This document shows positions 15,501 through 22,385 of a stretch of 64,000 bases of DNA, one piece after another (position 1 is the stretch's first letter; each line of letters opens with the position of its first letter). Source of the DNA: Mordavella massiliensis (GTDB taxonomy: Bacteria > Bacillota > Clostridia > Lachnospirales > Lachnospiraceae); contig NZ_JACJKS010000011.1 in assembly GCF_016901695.1 (NCBI RefSeq), positions 28,336 through 92,335 of the forward strand, written 5' to 3'. The translations under genes and the position numbers were made by a program. The notes below the pieces were generated by a model. It was given only the letters and a program-made list of their open reading frames with translations. It ran no database searches and was not told the origin of the DNA.

Positions 15501-16139
15501 TTAGCAGAATGCCAGCTTCCTCATCTCCGGATCCTTTGCCTCGATCTCCCGGAACAGATCCTCCATCCGCTGCCGGCTCTGCCTTTGCTCCGCCCTTCTC
15601 ACTCTGCGCTCTGCCTGCCGGTAGTATTTTCTCTGCCGCTTCGTGTACTGGGGCAGCTTTCGGTAATCATCCCGGATAATCCGCTTCGCCCTGTCATGAT
15701 CTGCAATATACCGCATCAGTTTCATAAGGGTTTCCGAAGGCTTTACATCTCCCTGCCGGTGGTATGCGCCCTGGATGACCTGTTCAAGCGTCATGGATCT
15801 GCCATAGGTGTTCCTGTGATAAAGCAGATACAAGTCTTCTCCTCTCCTGCTGAAGATCTTCCAGCAGCCGGTATCTGTCCGCACATATAGCGTGTCTGTC
15901 TTTTCCACATAATCCAGAGACATCCGATACTCACACTCCCAGGCGTGAAGCTGCTCGGTCCGTCTCATCTCTCCCTGCAGGCCGCCGCAGTATCTGCAGC
16001 AGCGGCATCCGCATTCCACCGCCTGCTTCCGGGGAAGGGTCATCCGATTCCGGGGCTTCATCCGCTTCACATACATACAGTCCGGCCGGTGGTACACCTT
16101 TCGGCCTTCCGGCGCCATCATACTGACAACTACATTCAT
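15501..16139 (-). CDS. Zinc-binding hypothetical protein, highly basic
   Basis: 212-aa protein starting MNVVVSMMAPEGRKVYHR; a strong GGAGGAATC site precedes the ATG at 16139. The N-terminal 60 residues contain VYHRPDCMYVKRM followed by CGCRCCRYCGG, a probable zinc site. The middle has beta strands (DYVEKTDTLYVRTD) and the C-terminal 70 residues are an Arg/Lys/Gln-rich helix (YTKRQRKYYRQAERRVRRAE). A nucleic-acid-binding role would fit the charge. It shares the metal-site spacing with the protein at 14193-14876. The 100 bp upstream (16140-16239) hold nothing else clear. Confidence 0.65.
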   Translation of the reverse strand: MNVVVSMMAPEGRKVYHRPDCMYVKRMKPRNRMTLPRKQAVECGCRCCRYCGGLQGEMRRTEQLHAWECEYRMSLDYVEKTDTLYVRTDTGCWKIFSRRGEDLYLLYHRNTYGRSMTLEQVIQGAYHRQGDVKPSETLMKLMRYIADHDRAKRIIRDDYRKLPQYTKRQRKYYRQAERRVRRAEQRQSRQRMEDLFREIEAKDPEMRKLAFC

Positions 16140-16239
16140 TCTGATTCCTCCTCTCCTTCTCTGGAACTTGTTCTTGTGATCAGAATAAATGGAAAGCTGT
16201 TCCATAAAAATGCCACCATGCAAATGCGACCAGCCTGGC

Positions 16240-16572
16240 TTACAGCTCCGTATATTTCTCTTTATGCCCGTACGCCTTCTCAACCGGATACTTCTCCCGA
16301 TTCTTCCGAATCTTGTTCTGCACGATCTCATCCAGATCCAGCCCGCATGTATCCGCCATCAGGATGCAGTAATTGACCACATCCGCCAGCTCCTCTCGGA
16401 TCTTGTCAATCTTCCCGCTGCACTGAACGTCATCTGCGCTCCACTGAAACACTTCCAGAAGCTCTGCAGCCTCCAGACAGATGGATATCGCCAGATCTTT
16501 CGGGTTGTGGAACTGCTTCCAGTCCCTTTCATCTCTGAACTTCAGAACCTGATCGATTGTCTCCTGTGTCAT
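16240..16572 (-). CDS. MazG-like nucleotide pyrophosphohydrolase
   Basis: 110-aa all-alpha NTP pyrophosphohydrolase of the RS21-C6/dCTPase-like MazG group. It hydrolyses nucleoside triphosphates to monophosphate and pyrophosphate and probably cleans unwanted dNTPs. Metal-binding acidic motifs are visible: LEAAELLEVFQW and EELADVVNYCI, spaced as in the family. AGAGAGGA precedes the ATG. It sits 35 bp after the MmcQ/YjbR gene in a minus-strand run that begins with thpR. The exact substrate cannot be told. Confidence 0.88.
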   Translation of the reverse strand: MTQETIDQVLKFRDERDWKQFHNPKDLAISICLEAAELLEVFQWSADDVQCSGKIDKIREELADVVNYCILMADTCGLDLDEIVQNKIRKNREKYPVEKAYGHKEKYTEL

Positions 16573-16607
16573 ACCGTGTCCTCTCTTTCCTCCCGCATCC
16601 CTTCCTG

Positions 16608-17351
16608 CTACTTCTTCAGCGCCTCGCCCAGGCTGTGGGGCACGCCCCGCGGCCCTCTGACGGCGTAAATCCCGTACTCCTCCTTCAGCTTTTCAAAGGT
16701 AAATCTATCCGGCCTGTACCGCTTCAGCAGCCGGATCTTCATGAGGGCAGGGATCGTCAGCGCCCTGTCGCTGTAATGGCAGGGGATGTCTGTCTCTGTT
16801 ACCTTGCATTTGTACAGGATGGCCGAGACAGGCGCCGCCGCATAGAGGTATACTGTATCCCCGGTCCGGATGCCTCTTCCCTGCTTCCAGTCTATCTCGC
16901 CGGCGCTGTCAAATGCATGGACAATATCGTAGTACTTCGGGTTCGCCGGCACGATCCATTCCTTCGGCGGCCGGATCTTCTGCTTCTTCTGCCTGGAAGC
17001 CGTCACAGCATAGCTCTCGTCGATCCACCGGCACACCTCCTCAAAGGGGACGGTGCCGTCCAGCAGGATGGAGATCCAGTTGCTCCGGGCGATATGGTAG
17101 CCGTAGAAATAGCCCGGCTGCCGGACGAGCATGTCGACGAGCATCGGATCCCCCAGTTTTACATTGATGATATCCACATGCTCCGTGCCTTTCAGCCCGA
17201 GCTTTTCCCGGGAGACGTCCATGAGGAGCGCGAACCATTTCCTGTTGTCCGCATGGCGCAGGACCGGGTAGGTCGGCGCTGTGGAAAACGGGTAGTCCGG
17301 TTCAGTCTTATATGTTTCTTTTACATACCTGAAGATGGCTTCTCTCATCAT
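16608..17351 (-). CDS. MmcQ/YjbR family protein with C-terminal PUA/EVE-like domain
   Basis: 247 aa. Residues 1-120 (MREAIFRYVKETYKTEPDY ... GYHIARSNWISILLDGTV) match the MmcQ/YjbR fold, whose members have a DNA-binding-like 'double-wing' surface. Residues about 130-247 (EWIVPANPKYYDIVHAFDS ... GDTVYLYAAAPVSAILYKCK) look like an EVE/PUA-type domain, which reads modified bases or nucleotides in other proteins. The start has GGGGGAA upstream. It lies 12 bp after thpR. The fusion suggests handling of modified nucleic acid, but the reading is inference. Confidence 0.75.
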   Translation of the reverse strand: MMREAIFRYVKETYKTEPDYPFSTAPTYPVLRHADNRKWFALLMDVSREKLGLKGTEHVDIINVKLGDPMLVDMLVRQPGYFYGYHIARSNWISILLDGTVPFEEVCRWIDESYAVTASRQKKQKIRPPKEWIVPANPKYYDIVHAFDSAGEIDWKQGRGIRTGDTVYLYAAAPVSAILYKCKVTETDIPCHYSDRALTIPALMKIRLLKRYRPDRFTFEKLKEEYGIYAVRGPRGVPHSLGEALKK

Positions 17352-17363
17352 TTGTTTTCCCCC

Positions 17364-17849
17364 TTATATCTCCCGGTACATGGTCTTCCCGTCCCGCGTC
17401 TCTGACTTCATGAGCGACGCCTTCTTCACCGTCATCTCCGCCTTTGGCAGATGCACCTGGTACGGCTTCTTCGACGAGGCCTTGCGGATCAGCGTGATAT
17501 GCGGCACGAACCTGTCATCGTCAAAGGGGATGTCTGCTGCCTTCAGGGCCGCCCGCAGATCCTTCACATATGTCTTAAGCTTCTGGTTTCCCTTCACGCT
17601 CGCCCAGAGCAGGTTCCCGAAGTTCCCTTTTTCAGAGAGGGACAGGCGGAACGGCGGCAGAGGCACGCTTTCTATGACCCGCTTCACCTGCGCCGGATCG
17701 CTGTATTCCCCGATAAATGCCAGCGTCAGATGCAGGTTCCGGGCTGGCACGTAGTTCCCTTCCACGCCCTGTTTTTTCAGGTCATGCATGCAGGAAACCA
17801 GCGCCTTTTTCATTTCCTCTGACATCTGGATCGCAATAAACAGTCTCAT
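17364..17849 (-). CDS. thpR: RNA 2',3'-cyclic phosphodiesterase (2H family)
   Basis: 161-aa two-histidine phosphoesterase that opens 2',3'-cyclic phosphates on RNA ends. Both catalytic motifs are present: HLTLAFIG and HITLIRKA. The start MRLFIAIQ at 17849 is chosen because it fits the family N terminus and has GGGGTGA upstream; longer frames run through promoter and terminator sequence. It heads a run with MmcQ/EVE and MazG-like genes. A truncated copy of its first codons occurs at 15386-15402. Confidence 0.9.
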   Translation of the reverse strand: MRLFIAIQMSEEMKKALVSCMHDLKKQGVEGNYVPARNLHLTLAFIGEYSDPAQVKRVIESVPLPPFRLSLSEKGNFGNLLWASVKGNQKLKTYVKDLRAALKAADIPFDDDRFVPHITLIRKASSKKPYQVHLPKAEMTVKKASLMKSETRDGKTMYREI

Positions 17850-17932
17850 CTTTTCTATCACCCCGCAGCTATATATACTACATCTAAGCCTAATTATATA
17901 TGACACGGCAGATTTTGTATACGTTCCTGCAT

Positions 17933-17947
17933 GTTCTGCGGCAGAAC
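17933..17947. promoter_or_regulatory. 15-bp palindrome upstream of thpR, candidate operator
   Basis: GTTCTGC-G-GCAGAAC is a perfect 7-1-7 inverted repeat 84 bp upstream of thpR, between the upstream terminator and a weak promoter (TATAAT-like minus-strand box near 17890). No regulator is encoded beside it. Confidence 0.4.
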
Positions 17948-17956
17948 TTTCTGAAC

Positions 17957-17993
17957 AGCAAAAAAGACCCCTGCACAGTGCAGGCGTTTTTGC
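17957..17993 (-). terminator. Terminator after the bile-salt hydrolase gene
   Basis: CCTGCAC-A-GTGCAGG (17970-17984) flanked by GCAAAAAAGAC and CGTTTTTGC gives a stem with T-rich tails on both strands. It lies about 70 bp past the choloylglycine hydrolase stop and before the thpR promoter. Confidence 0.7.
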
Positions 17994-18062
17994 CGCACCG
18001 TCAGGCGTCTTTGTCTTGTCGATAAGAGATCTGTAAGTTTTTTCCGTATTTTTCACATTTTA

Positions 18063-19091
18063 TCAGGCAGTTTCACAGGGGAGTTTCACCGCTTCCCCCG
18101 TCCGCGACACCGGGAAACACCGAAGAGCGCCGCCCTCCCTGTCCCCGTCTTCCAGGGCCGCGGCCTGGATCCGTGCATCCTCGTAGGTCCGGCAGTAGTA
18201 CACGCCCCGGCTGGCGTTGACGCAGCAGGCGTAGGTGGTGTGGTCGTACCGCCCCGCCCCGGTCTTCACCGCGCCCCGCAGCATGGCCACCTGCTCCAGG
18301 ATGTGGAAGAACTGGGTCACGCTGTCCATCTCCTCCCCGCTGCAGGCGGAGTTCTCCTTCAGGAAGGCGGCCCGCACGAACCGGGAGGCCGGGGAGGCGT
18401 CCCCGGGCAGTCCCATGGCCCCCATCCCCTGGCCGAAGGGCTGCAGATCCAGCCGCTTTGAGAAGCGGTTCGCCGGCGCTTCGCTTGTCAGGTGAAGGTA
18501 CTGGGACGTGTGCATGAGATGGAAGGGGAAGGGCGGATTGTTGGTGAGCACGCCGAAGGGATTGTCGTAGATCTTCAGTCCCTCCCGGACCGCCTCCACG
18601 GTCAGGCACCGCCGCCGGTCCGCCACCATCCAGTGAAGGGGCGCGTTTGGCAGTTGCTCCGAGAAGGGGATGTCCACGATCTGCGCCCCTGCAAGCAGCG
18701 CCGCCGCCTCGTCCACAGAGGCCGCCTGGCCAAGCAGCCAGGGGATCAGCTCAAAGGGAGCGACCCGGCTCTGCGCCGGCCCGTCCGCATCCTGTCCGGA
18801 GAAGGCCGGCCCGCCAGCCGTCTGCACAGACTGATAGCAGGCGTTGCCGGGGAAGTAAAGCCCCGCCATGCCAAGCCCCTTCTCGTTGACCGCCTCCGCG
18901 TAGAGGGGGTACCCGTCCCGCACATCCGCCATGCCGATCAGGGCGTAGTGCCGCTCCATCCGGCCCGCCAGCCGGAAGGAGAAGGGATATCTGCCCTGAG
19001 TCACAACGACGGTGTCGCCGAAGGTGTACTCCAGATCCAGATTCCTCCCGAAATAAAAGTCCCTGCTCTCCAGTGTGATACACGTACACAT
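18063..19091 (-). CDS. bsh: Choloylglycine hydrolase family protein (probable bile-salt hydrolase)
   Basis: 342-aa Ntn-hydrolase that cleaves the amide bond of conjugated bile acids (or related amides such as penicillin V or N-acyl compounds). The start at 19091 makes Cys the second residue (MCTCITLESRDFYFGRNLD), the catalytic nucleophile exposed after Met removal; an upstream start would bury it. GRNLD, GLGMAGLYFPGN and NPFGVLTNNPPFPFHL fit the family; the usual Asn in AGLNFP is Tyr here. It begins 5 bp after the stop of the FKBP-like lipoprotein gene, so both are one operon. No signal peptide, so it is intracellular. Substrate preference is not certain. Confidence 0.85.
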   Translation of the reverse strand: MCTCITLESRDFYFGRNLDLEYTFGDTVVVTQGRYPFSFRLAGRMERHYALIGMADVRDGYPLYAEAVNEKGLGMAGLYFPGNACYQSVQTAGGPAFSGQDADGPAQSRVAPFELIPWLLGQAASVDEAAALLAGAQIVDIPFSEQLPNAPLHWMVADRRRCLTVEAVREGLKIYDNPFGVLTNNPPFPFHLMHTSQYLHLTSEAPANRFSKRLDLQPFGQGMGAMGLPGDASPASRFVRAAFLKENSACSGEEMDSVTQFFHILEQVAMLRGAVKTGAGRYDHTTYACCVNASRGVYYCRTYEDARIQAAALEDGDREGGALRCFPVSRTGEAVKLPCETA

Positions 19092-19096
19092 CTGTC

Positions 19097-20140
19097 TTAC
19101 TCGTTCACGACCTGGATGCAGTTCTTGGCCAGCCACTCCTGCACGATCTCCTGCAGGACCATATCCTTCAGGTCCTCCTCGGAGGCGGCTTTCTTCAGGG
19201 CATCCACATCCTCAAACCCATAGGACTCGGCCAGCTCCTGGAAATGCTCCTCGTACTCCTCGTCTGCGGGCGTCAGGTTCTCCTCCTCGGCGATGGCCCG
19301 GGCTGTGTATTTCTCCTTGAGGGACTGCTTGGCAACTTCCTCCGCCTGCGCCTCGAAACTCTCCACATCCGTGTTCATCTGGCTTGTGATGAACTCGTCG
19401 TAGCTCATGCCATAGGCCTCGGCGGCGTCTTTATACTGCTGGATCAGTTGGTCTTTGATCTCGCCAAGCTCATCCTCCGGATACTTCTCCATCTCCGCCT
19501 TCTCGAGAGCCGCGTCCCAGGCTTCCGCTTCCAGGCTGTAGTTGTAGTTCTCTTCCGCGGACTCCTCCAGGATGGCGCGCACCTCCTCGCGGTACTCGTC
19601 CACGGTCCTGGACTCCTCGGACACGGTCTGCACGAACTCATCCGTCAGCTCCGGCAGGGTGTTGATGGAGTTCACCGTGATGGTGAAGGTCACCGGCTTG
19701 CCGGAGAAGTCCGGGTTCGCTGAGTAGGGATCCGGGAAGCTGCCGTTCCAGTCAAAGGTATCCCCCGTGTTGTGGCCGATGATGCTGTCCTCGAACCCGT
19801 CGATGAACTGGCCGGAGCCGATGGTCAGGTCATAGCCCTGGCCGGAGCCGCCGTCAAACTCCTGGCCGTCCATCTTCCCTACAAAATCAATGTTGGCGAT
19901 GTCGCCCTCCTGCACCGGGCGGTCGGTCACTTCCGTCAGATTCTGCTGCTGCACGGATCCGATGTAGTTGTCGATATCCTCGTCGTCCACTTCCTGCTTG
20001 TCGTCTACCTTGTCTACTTCAATGCCCTTGTATCCGCCGACAGTCACGTACTCGTTGGACGCCTGGTTCCCGGAGCACCCCGCGAGGGCCGCAGAGCAGG
20101 CCAGGACGCCTGCCAGCAGAAGCGCTGTTTTCTTTTTCAT
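19097..20140 (-). CDS. FKBP-type/trigger-factor-like peptidyl-prolyl isomerase lipoprotein
   Basis: 347-aa secreted lipoprotein: signal MKKKTALLLAGVLACSAALA followed by the lipobox cysteine in LAGCSG. Residues about 80-170 form an FKBP PPIase domain (VQEGDIANIDFVGKMDGQEF, GSGQFIDGFED, and a VTFTITVNSI strand). The rest is a long helical arm like the trigger-factor C-terminal domain. It probably assists folding of exported proteins on the outer face of the membrane. AGAGGTG precedes the ATG at 20140. It is immediately upstream of the bile-salt hydrolase gene (5 bp gap). Confidence 0.88.
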   Translation of the reverse strand: MKKKTALLLAGVLACSAALAGCSGNQASNEYVTVGGYKGIEVDKVDDKQEVDDEDIDNYIGSVQQQNLTEVTDRPVQEGDIANIDFVGKMDGQEFDGGSGQGYDLTIGSGQFIDGFEDSIIGHNTGDTFDWNGSFPDPYSANPDFSGKPVTFTITVNSINTLPELTDEFVQTVSEESRTVDEYREEVRAILEESAEENYNYSLEAEAWDAALEKAEMEKYPEDELGEIKDQLIQQYKDAAEAYGMSYDEFITSQMNTDVESFEAQAEEVAKQSLKEKYTARAIAEEENLTPADEEYEEHFQELAESYGFEDVDALKKAASEEDLKDMVLQEIVQEWLAKNCIQVVNE

Positions 20141-20264
20141 GTTTACACCTCTTACATATTTCTGATTGCCTGCATCCCTTTTTCCGGATGCTCGTATCAG
20201 TATAGCATATAGTATGCCCGATTTAAAGTAAGTTAACGCTTTTTTCACATTCACGTCAAATGAC

Positions 20265-20293
20265 TTGCGCTTCTTTTTAAACAATGTTAGAAT
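20265..20293 (+). promoter_or_regulatory. Promoter of the 147-aa membrane protein gene
   Basis: TTGCGC (20265-20270) and TAGAAT (20288-20293) are 17 bp apart, 37 bp before the GTG start. Good sigma-A match on the plus strand. Confidence 0.65.
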
Positions 20294-20329
20294 ATAGTCT
20301 GCGAGTATTACATAGCAAGGAGGATCCCC

Positions 20330-20773
20330 GTGAGTACATTAACGATCGTTTTATTCGTCATTCTGATCGTCCTGATCATCGCCTGCATCGTCCTCTATTT
20401 TCTCGGGAAGAGAGCCGAGAAGAGGCAGGCCGAGCAGCAGGAACAGCTTGACGCGGCGGCTCAGACTATATCGATGCTGATTATTGACAAGCGCACCATG
20501 CGCCTGAAGGATGCCGGCTTCCCGCCCATCGTGCTGGAGAACACGCCCAAGTACCTGCGGCGCTCCAAAGTGCCGGTGGTGAAGGCGAAGGTCGGACCGA
20601 AGATCATGACGCTGATGTGCGACTCCAAGGTCTATCCCCTGATTCCCGTCAAGAAGGAAGTCAAGGCGACCGTGAGCGGCATCTACATCACAGCCGTGCG
20701 AGGACTGCGCGGACCGCTGGAGGCCCCGCAGAAGAAGAAGGGCTTTTTCGCAAGGCTCCGCGGCAAAGCATAG
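20330..20773 (+). CDS. 147-aa membrane-anchored conserved hypothetical protein
   Basis: One N-terminal transmembrane helix (TIVLFVILIVLIIACIVLYF) followed by a basic, coiled segment and a small beta-rich domain (IMTLMCDSKVYPLIPVKKEV). The GTG start has AAGGAGG 8 bp upstream. It is monocistronic, with its own promoter and a strong terminator just past the stop. I believe similar proteins are common in Lachnospiraceae, with no known role. The topology suggests a cytoplasmic domain anchored at the membrane. Confidence 0.78.
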   Translation: MSTLTIVLFVILIVLIIACIVLYFLGKRAEKRQAEQQEQLDAAAQTISMLIIDKRTMRLKDAGFPPIVLENTPKYLRRSKVPVVKAKVGPKIMTLMCDSKVYPLIPVKKEVKATVSGIYITAVRGLRGPLEAPQKKKGFFARLRGKA

Positions 20774-20782
20774 ACGGACATA

Positions 20783-20823
20783 AAAAAAGACCTGGCAGAT
20801 CATCTTTCTGCCAGGTCTTTTTT
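20783..20823. terminator. Bidirectional terminator shared by convergent genes
   Basis: AAAAAAGACCTGGCAGA and TCTGCCAGGTCTTTTTT form a near-perfect stem with A and T tails, ending both the plus-strand membrane gene and the minus-strand ywiB-like gene. The minus gene's last codons and stop lie inside the stem. Confidence 0.9.
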
Positions 20824-21273
20824 CTGTTCCGCCCTGCCGTGTACAGGGCGGATATTCACATCAATCTCACAGTCCGAGAGGGGTTCGCTGTCCACGTCCA
20901 GCGCGTAGCTGATGTGGACGTCGATGCTGTCCTCCGTGACGTCTGTGATGATATCCCTTGTGTGGATCCCCACCATCATCTCGCCGAAGGGCGTATCGTA
21001 GGCGGTCATGTTCATCCTGCCCTTCTCGAACACCATGCATGTGTTGGCAAGGCCGGACTTGCGGATCTCAAACAGGCTGTCCCCGCTGATCTTGATCGTA
21101 TTTTTGACCGTGCCGGGCACGCCCTCCACGACCTCGTCGTAGAGCACGTAGTGCTTGCCGTTCTTCAGATAATAGGAAGCCGGTGTGATGATCTCCACCG
21201 GCTCTCCCTCCCCGGACTCTCCTCCCACTTCAAAGTGGAGGCCCGAGATACTGATCAATACATCTTTCGTCAT
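20800..21273 (-). CDS. ywiB: DUF1934 (YwiB-like) calycin-fold protein
   Basis: 157-aa small beta-barrel protein of the DUF1934/YwiB family; role unknown. Features: SGLHFEVGG, ASYYLKNGKHYVLYDE, VKNTIKI and a C-terminal DVHISYALDVDSEPLSDCEIDV. It starts immediately after the pfkA stop with no gap, so it is the last gene of the pfkA transcript, and its end lies in a shared terminator. Confidence 0.85.
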   Translation of the reverse strand: MTKDVLISISGLHFEVGGESGEGEPVEIITPASYYLKNGKHYVLYDEVVEGVPGTVKNTIKISGDSLFEIRKSGLANTCMVFEKGRMNMTAYDTPFGEMMVGIHTRDIITDVTEDSIDVHISYALDVDSEPLSDCEIDVNIRPVHGRAEQKKDLAER

Positions 21274-22254
21274 TTACAGTGCCAGCTCTCTCGCAATCTC
21301 ATACTGATACGGCGGGATGCCCTTCTGCATGTTCAGCGCCTCGTTGATATCGAAGTCCACATACTGACCATGACGGTATCCCACAACGCGGTTGCTCTTG
21401 CCCTCGATCAGGAGGTCCACTGCCTTTGCTCCCATGATGGACGCGTATACGCGGTCCTTACATGTGGGGCTTCCGCCGCGCTGCATGTGTCCCAGGATCG
21501 TGGCCCTGGCCTCCATGCCTGTCGCTTCCTCGATCCTCTTGGCCAGCTCGATGGAGCCGCCGATGCCCTCCGCGTTGATGATGATATAGTTCTTCTTGCC
21601 GCGCTTCCTGCACTCCTTGATGTCCTCGATGATGGCCTGCTCATCGTAGTCGTGCTCCTCGGGAAGGAGGATCCTCTCCGCGCCGTTGGCGATGCCGCAC
21701 CACAGTGCCAGCCAGCCGGCGTCTCTTCCCATAACCTCGATGATGGAGCATCTCTCGTGGGAGGTGGATGTGTCGCGCACCTTGTCGATGGCCTCCATCG
21801 CTGTGTTCACCGCTGTGTCAAAGCCGATGGTGTACTCGGTGCAGGCGATGTCCAGGTCGATGGTGCCCGGGATGCCGATGGTGTTGATCCCCAGGTTCGC
21901 CAGCTTCTGGGCGCCTGCGAAGGAGCCGTCTCCCCCGATGACAACCAGGCCGTCGATGCCGTACTTCTTGCAGATGGCGGCTGCCTTCTGCTGTCCCTCT
22001 TCTGTGCGCATCTCCTCGCAGCGCGCTGTCTGCAGGATCGTACCGCCCCTCTGGATAGTGTCGGATACGTCTCTTGCCGTCAGGTCGATGATCTCCTCGT
22101 CAAGGAGTCCCTGGTAGCCTCTGCGGATTCCCCTGACCTTCAGTCCCTTTCCTAATCCTGTTCTCACAACCGCACGGATCGCGGCGTTCATGCCAGGCGC
22201 ATCTCCGCCGCTTGTAAGCACGCCGATCGTACGAATTACTTTTCCTTCTGCCAT
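21274..22254 (-). CDS. pfkA: ATP-dependent 6-phosphofructokinase
   Basis: 326-aa glycolytic kinase converting fructose 6-phosphate to fructose 1,6-bisphosphate. Motifs: TSGGDAPGMNAAIR at the N terminus, VIGGDGSFAGA (Gly in the ATP-type position), the catalytic loop PGTIDLDI and MGRDAGWLA. The catalytic aspartates of TIDxD are kept, but the usual Asn between them is Leu (confirmed in the codons at about 21855). GGAGG precedes the ATG. It follows dnaE and carries its own promoter in the dnaE 3' end; ywiB follows directly. Confidence 0.96.
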   Translation of the reverse strand: MAEGKVIRTIGVLTSGGDAPGMNAAIRAVVRTGLGKGLKVRGIRRGYQGLLDEEIIDLTARDVSDTIQRGGTILQTARCEEMRTEEGQQKAAAICKKYGIDGLVVIGGDGSFAGAQKLANLGINTIGIPGTIDLDIACTEYTIGFDTAVNTAMEAIDKVRDTSTSHERCSIIEVMGRDAGWLALWCGIANGAERILLPEEHDYDEQAIIEDIKECRKRGKKNYIIINAEGIGGSIELAKRIEEATGMEARATILGHMQRGGSPTCKDRVYASIMGAKAVDLLIEGKSNRVVGYRHGQYVDFDINEALNMQKGIPPYQYEIARELAL

Positions 22255-22356
22255 GATCGTTTTCCTCCATTTGTCGTATTAGGCCTGCACAGAGAAAAGA
22301 TATGCTTCCCCGTGCCTGCTTCATGCATCATGTGGATTTTTCCCTTATTCCATTTC

Positions 22357-22385
22357 ATTCTACATTATCTACCCTATGCTTTCAA
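22357..22385 (-). promoter_or_regulatory. Promoter of pfkA-ywiB
   Basis: Minus-strand TTGAAA (22385-22380) and TAGAAT (22362-22357), spacing 17 bp, about 100 bp before pfkA and overlapping the end of dnaE. It allows glycolytic expression independent of dnaE. Confidence 0.7.
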
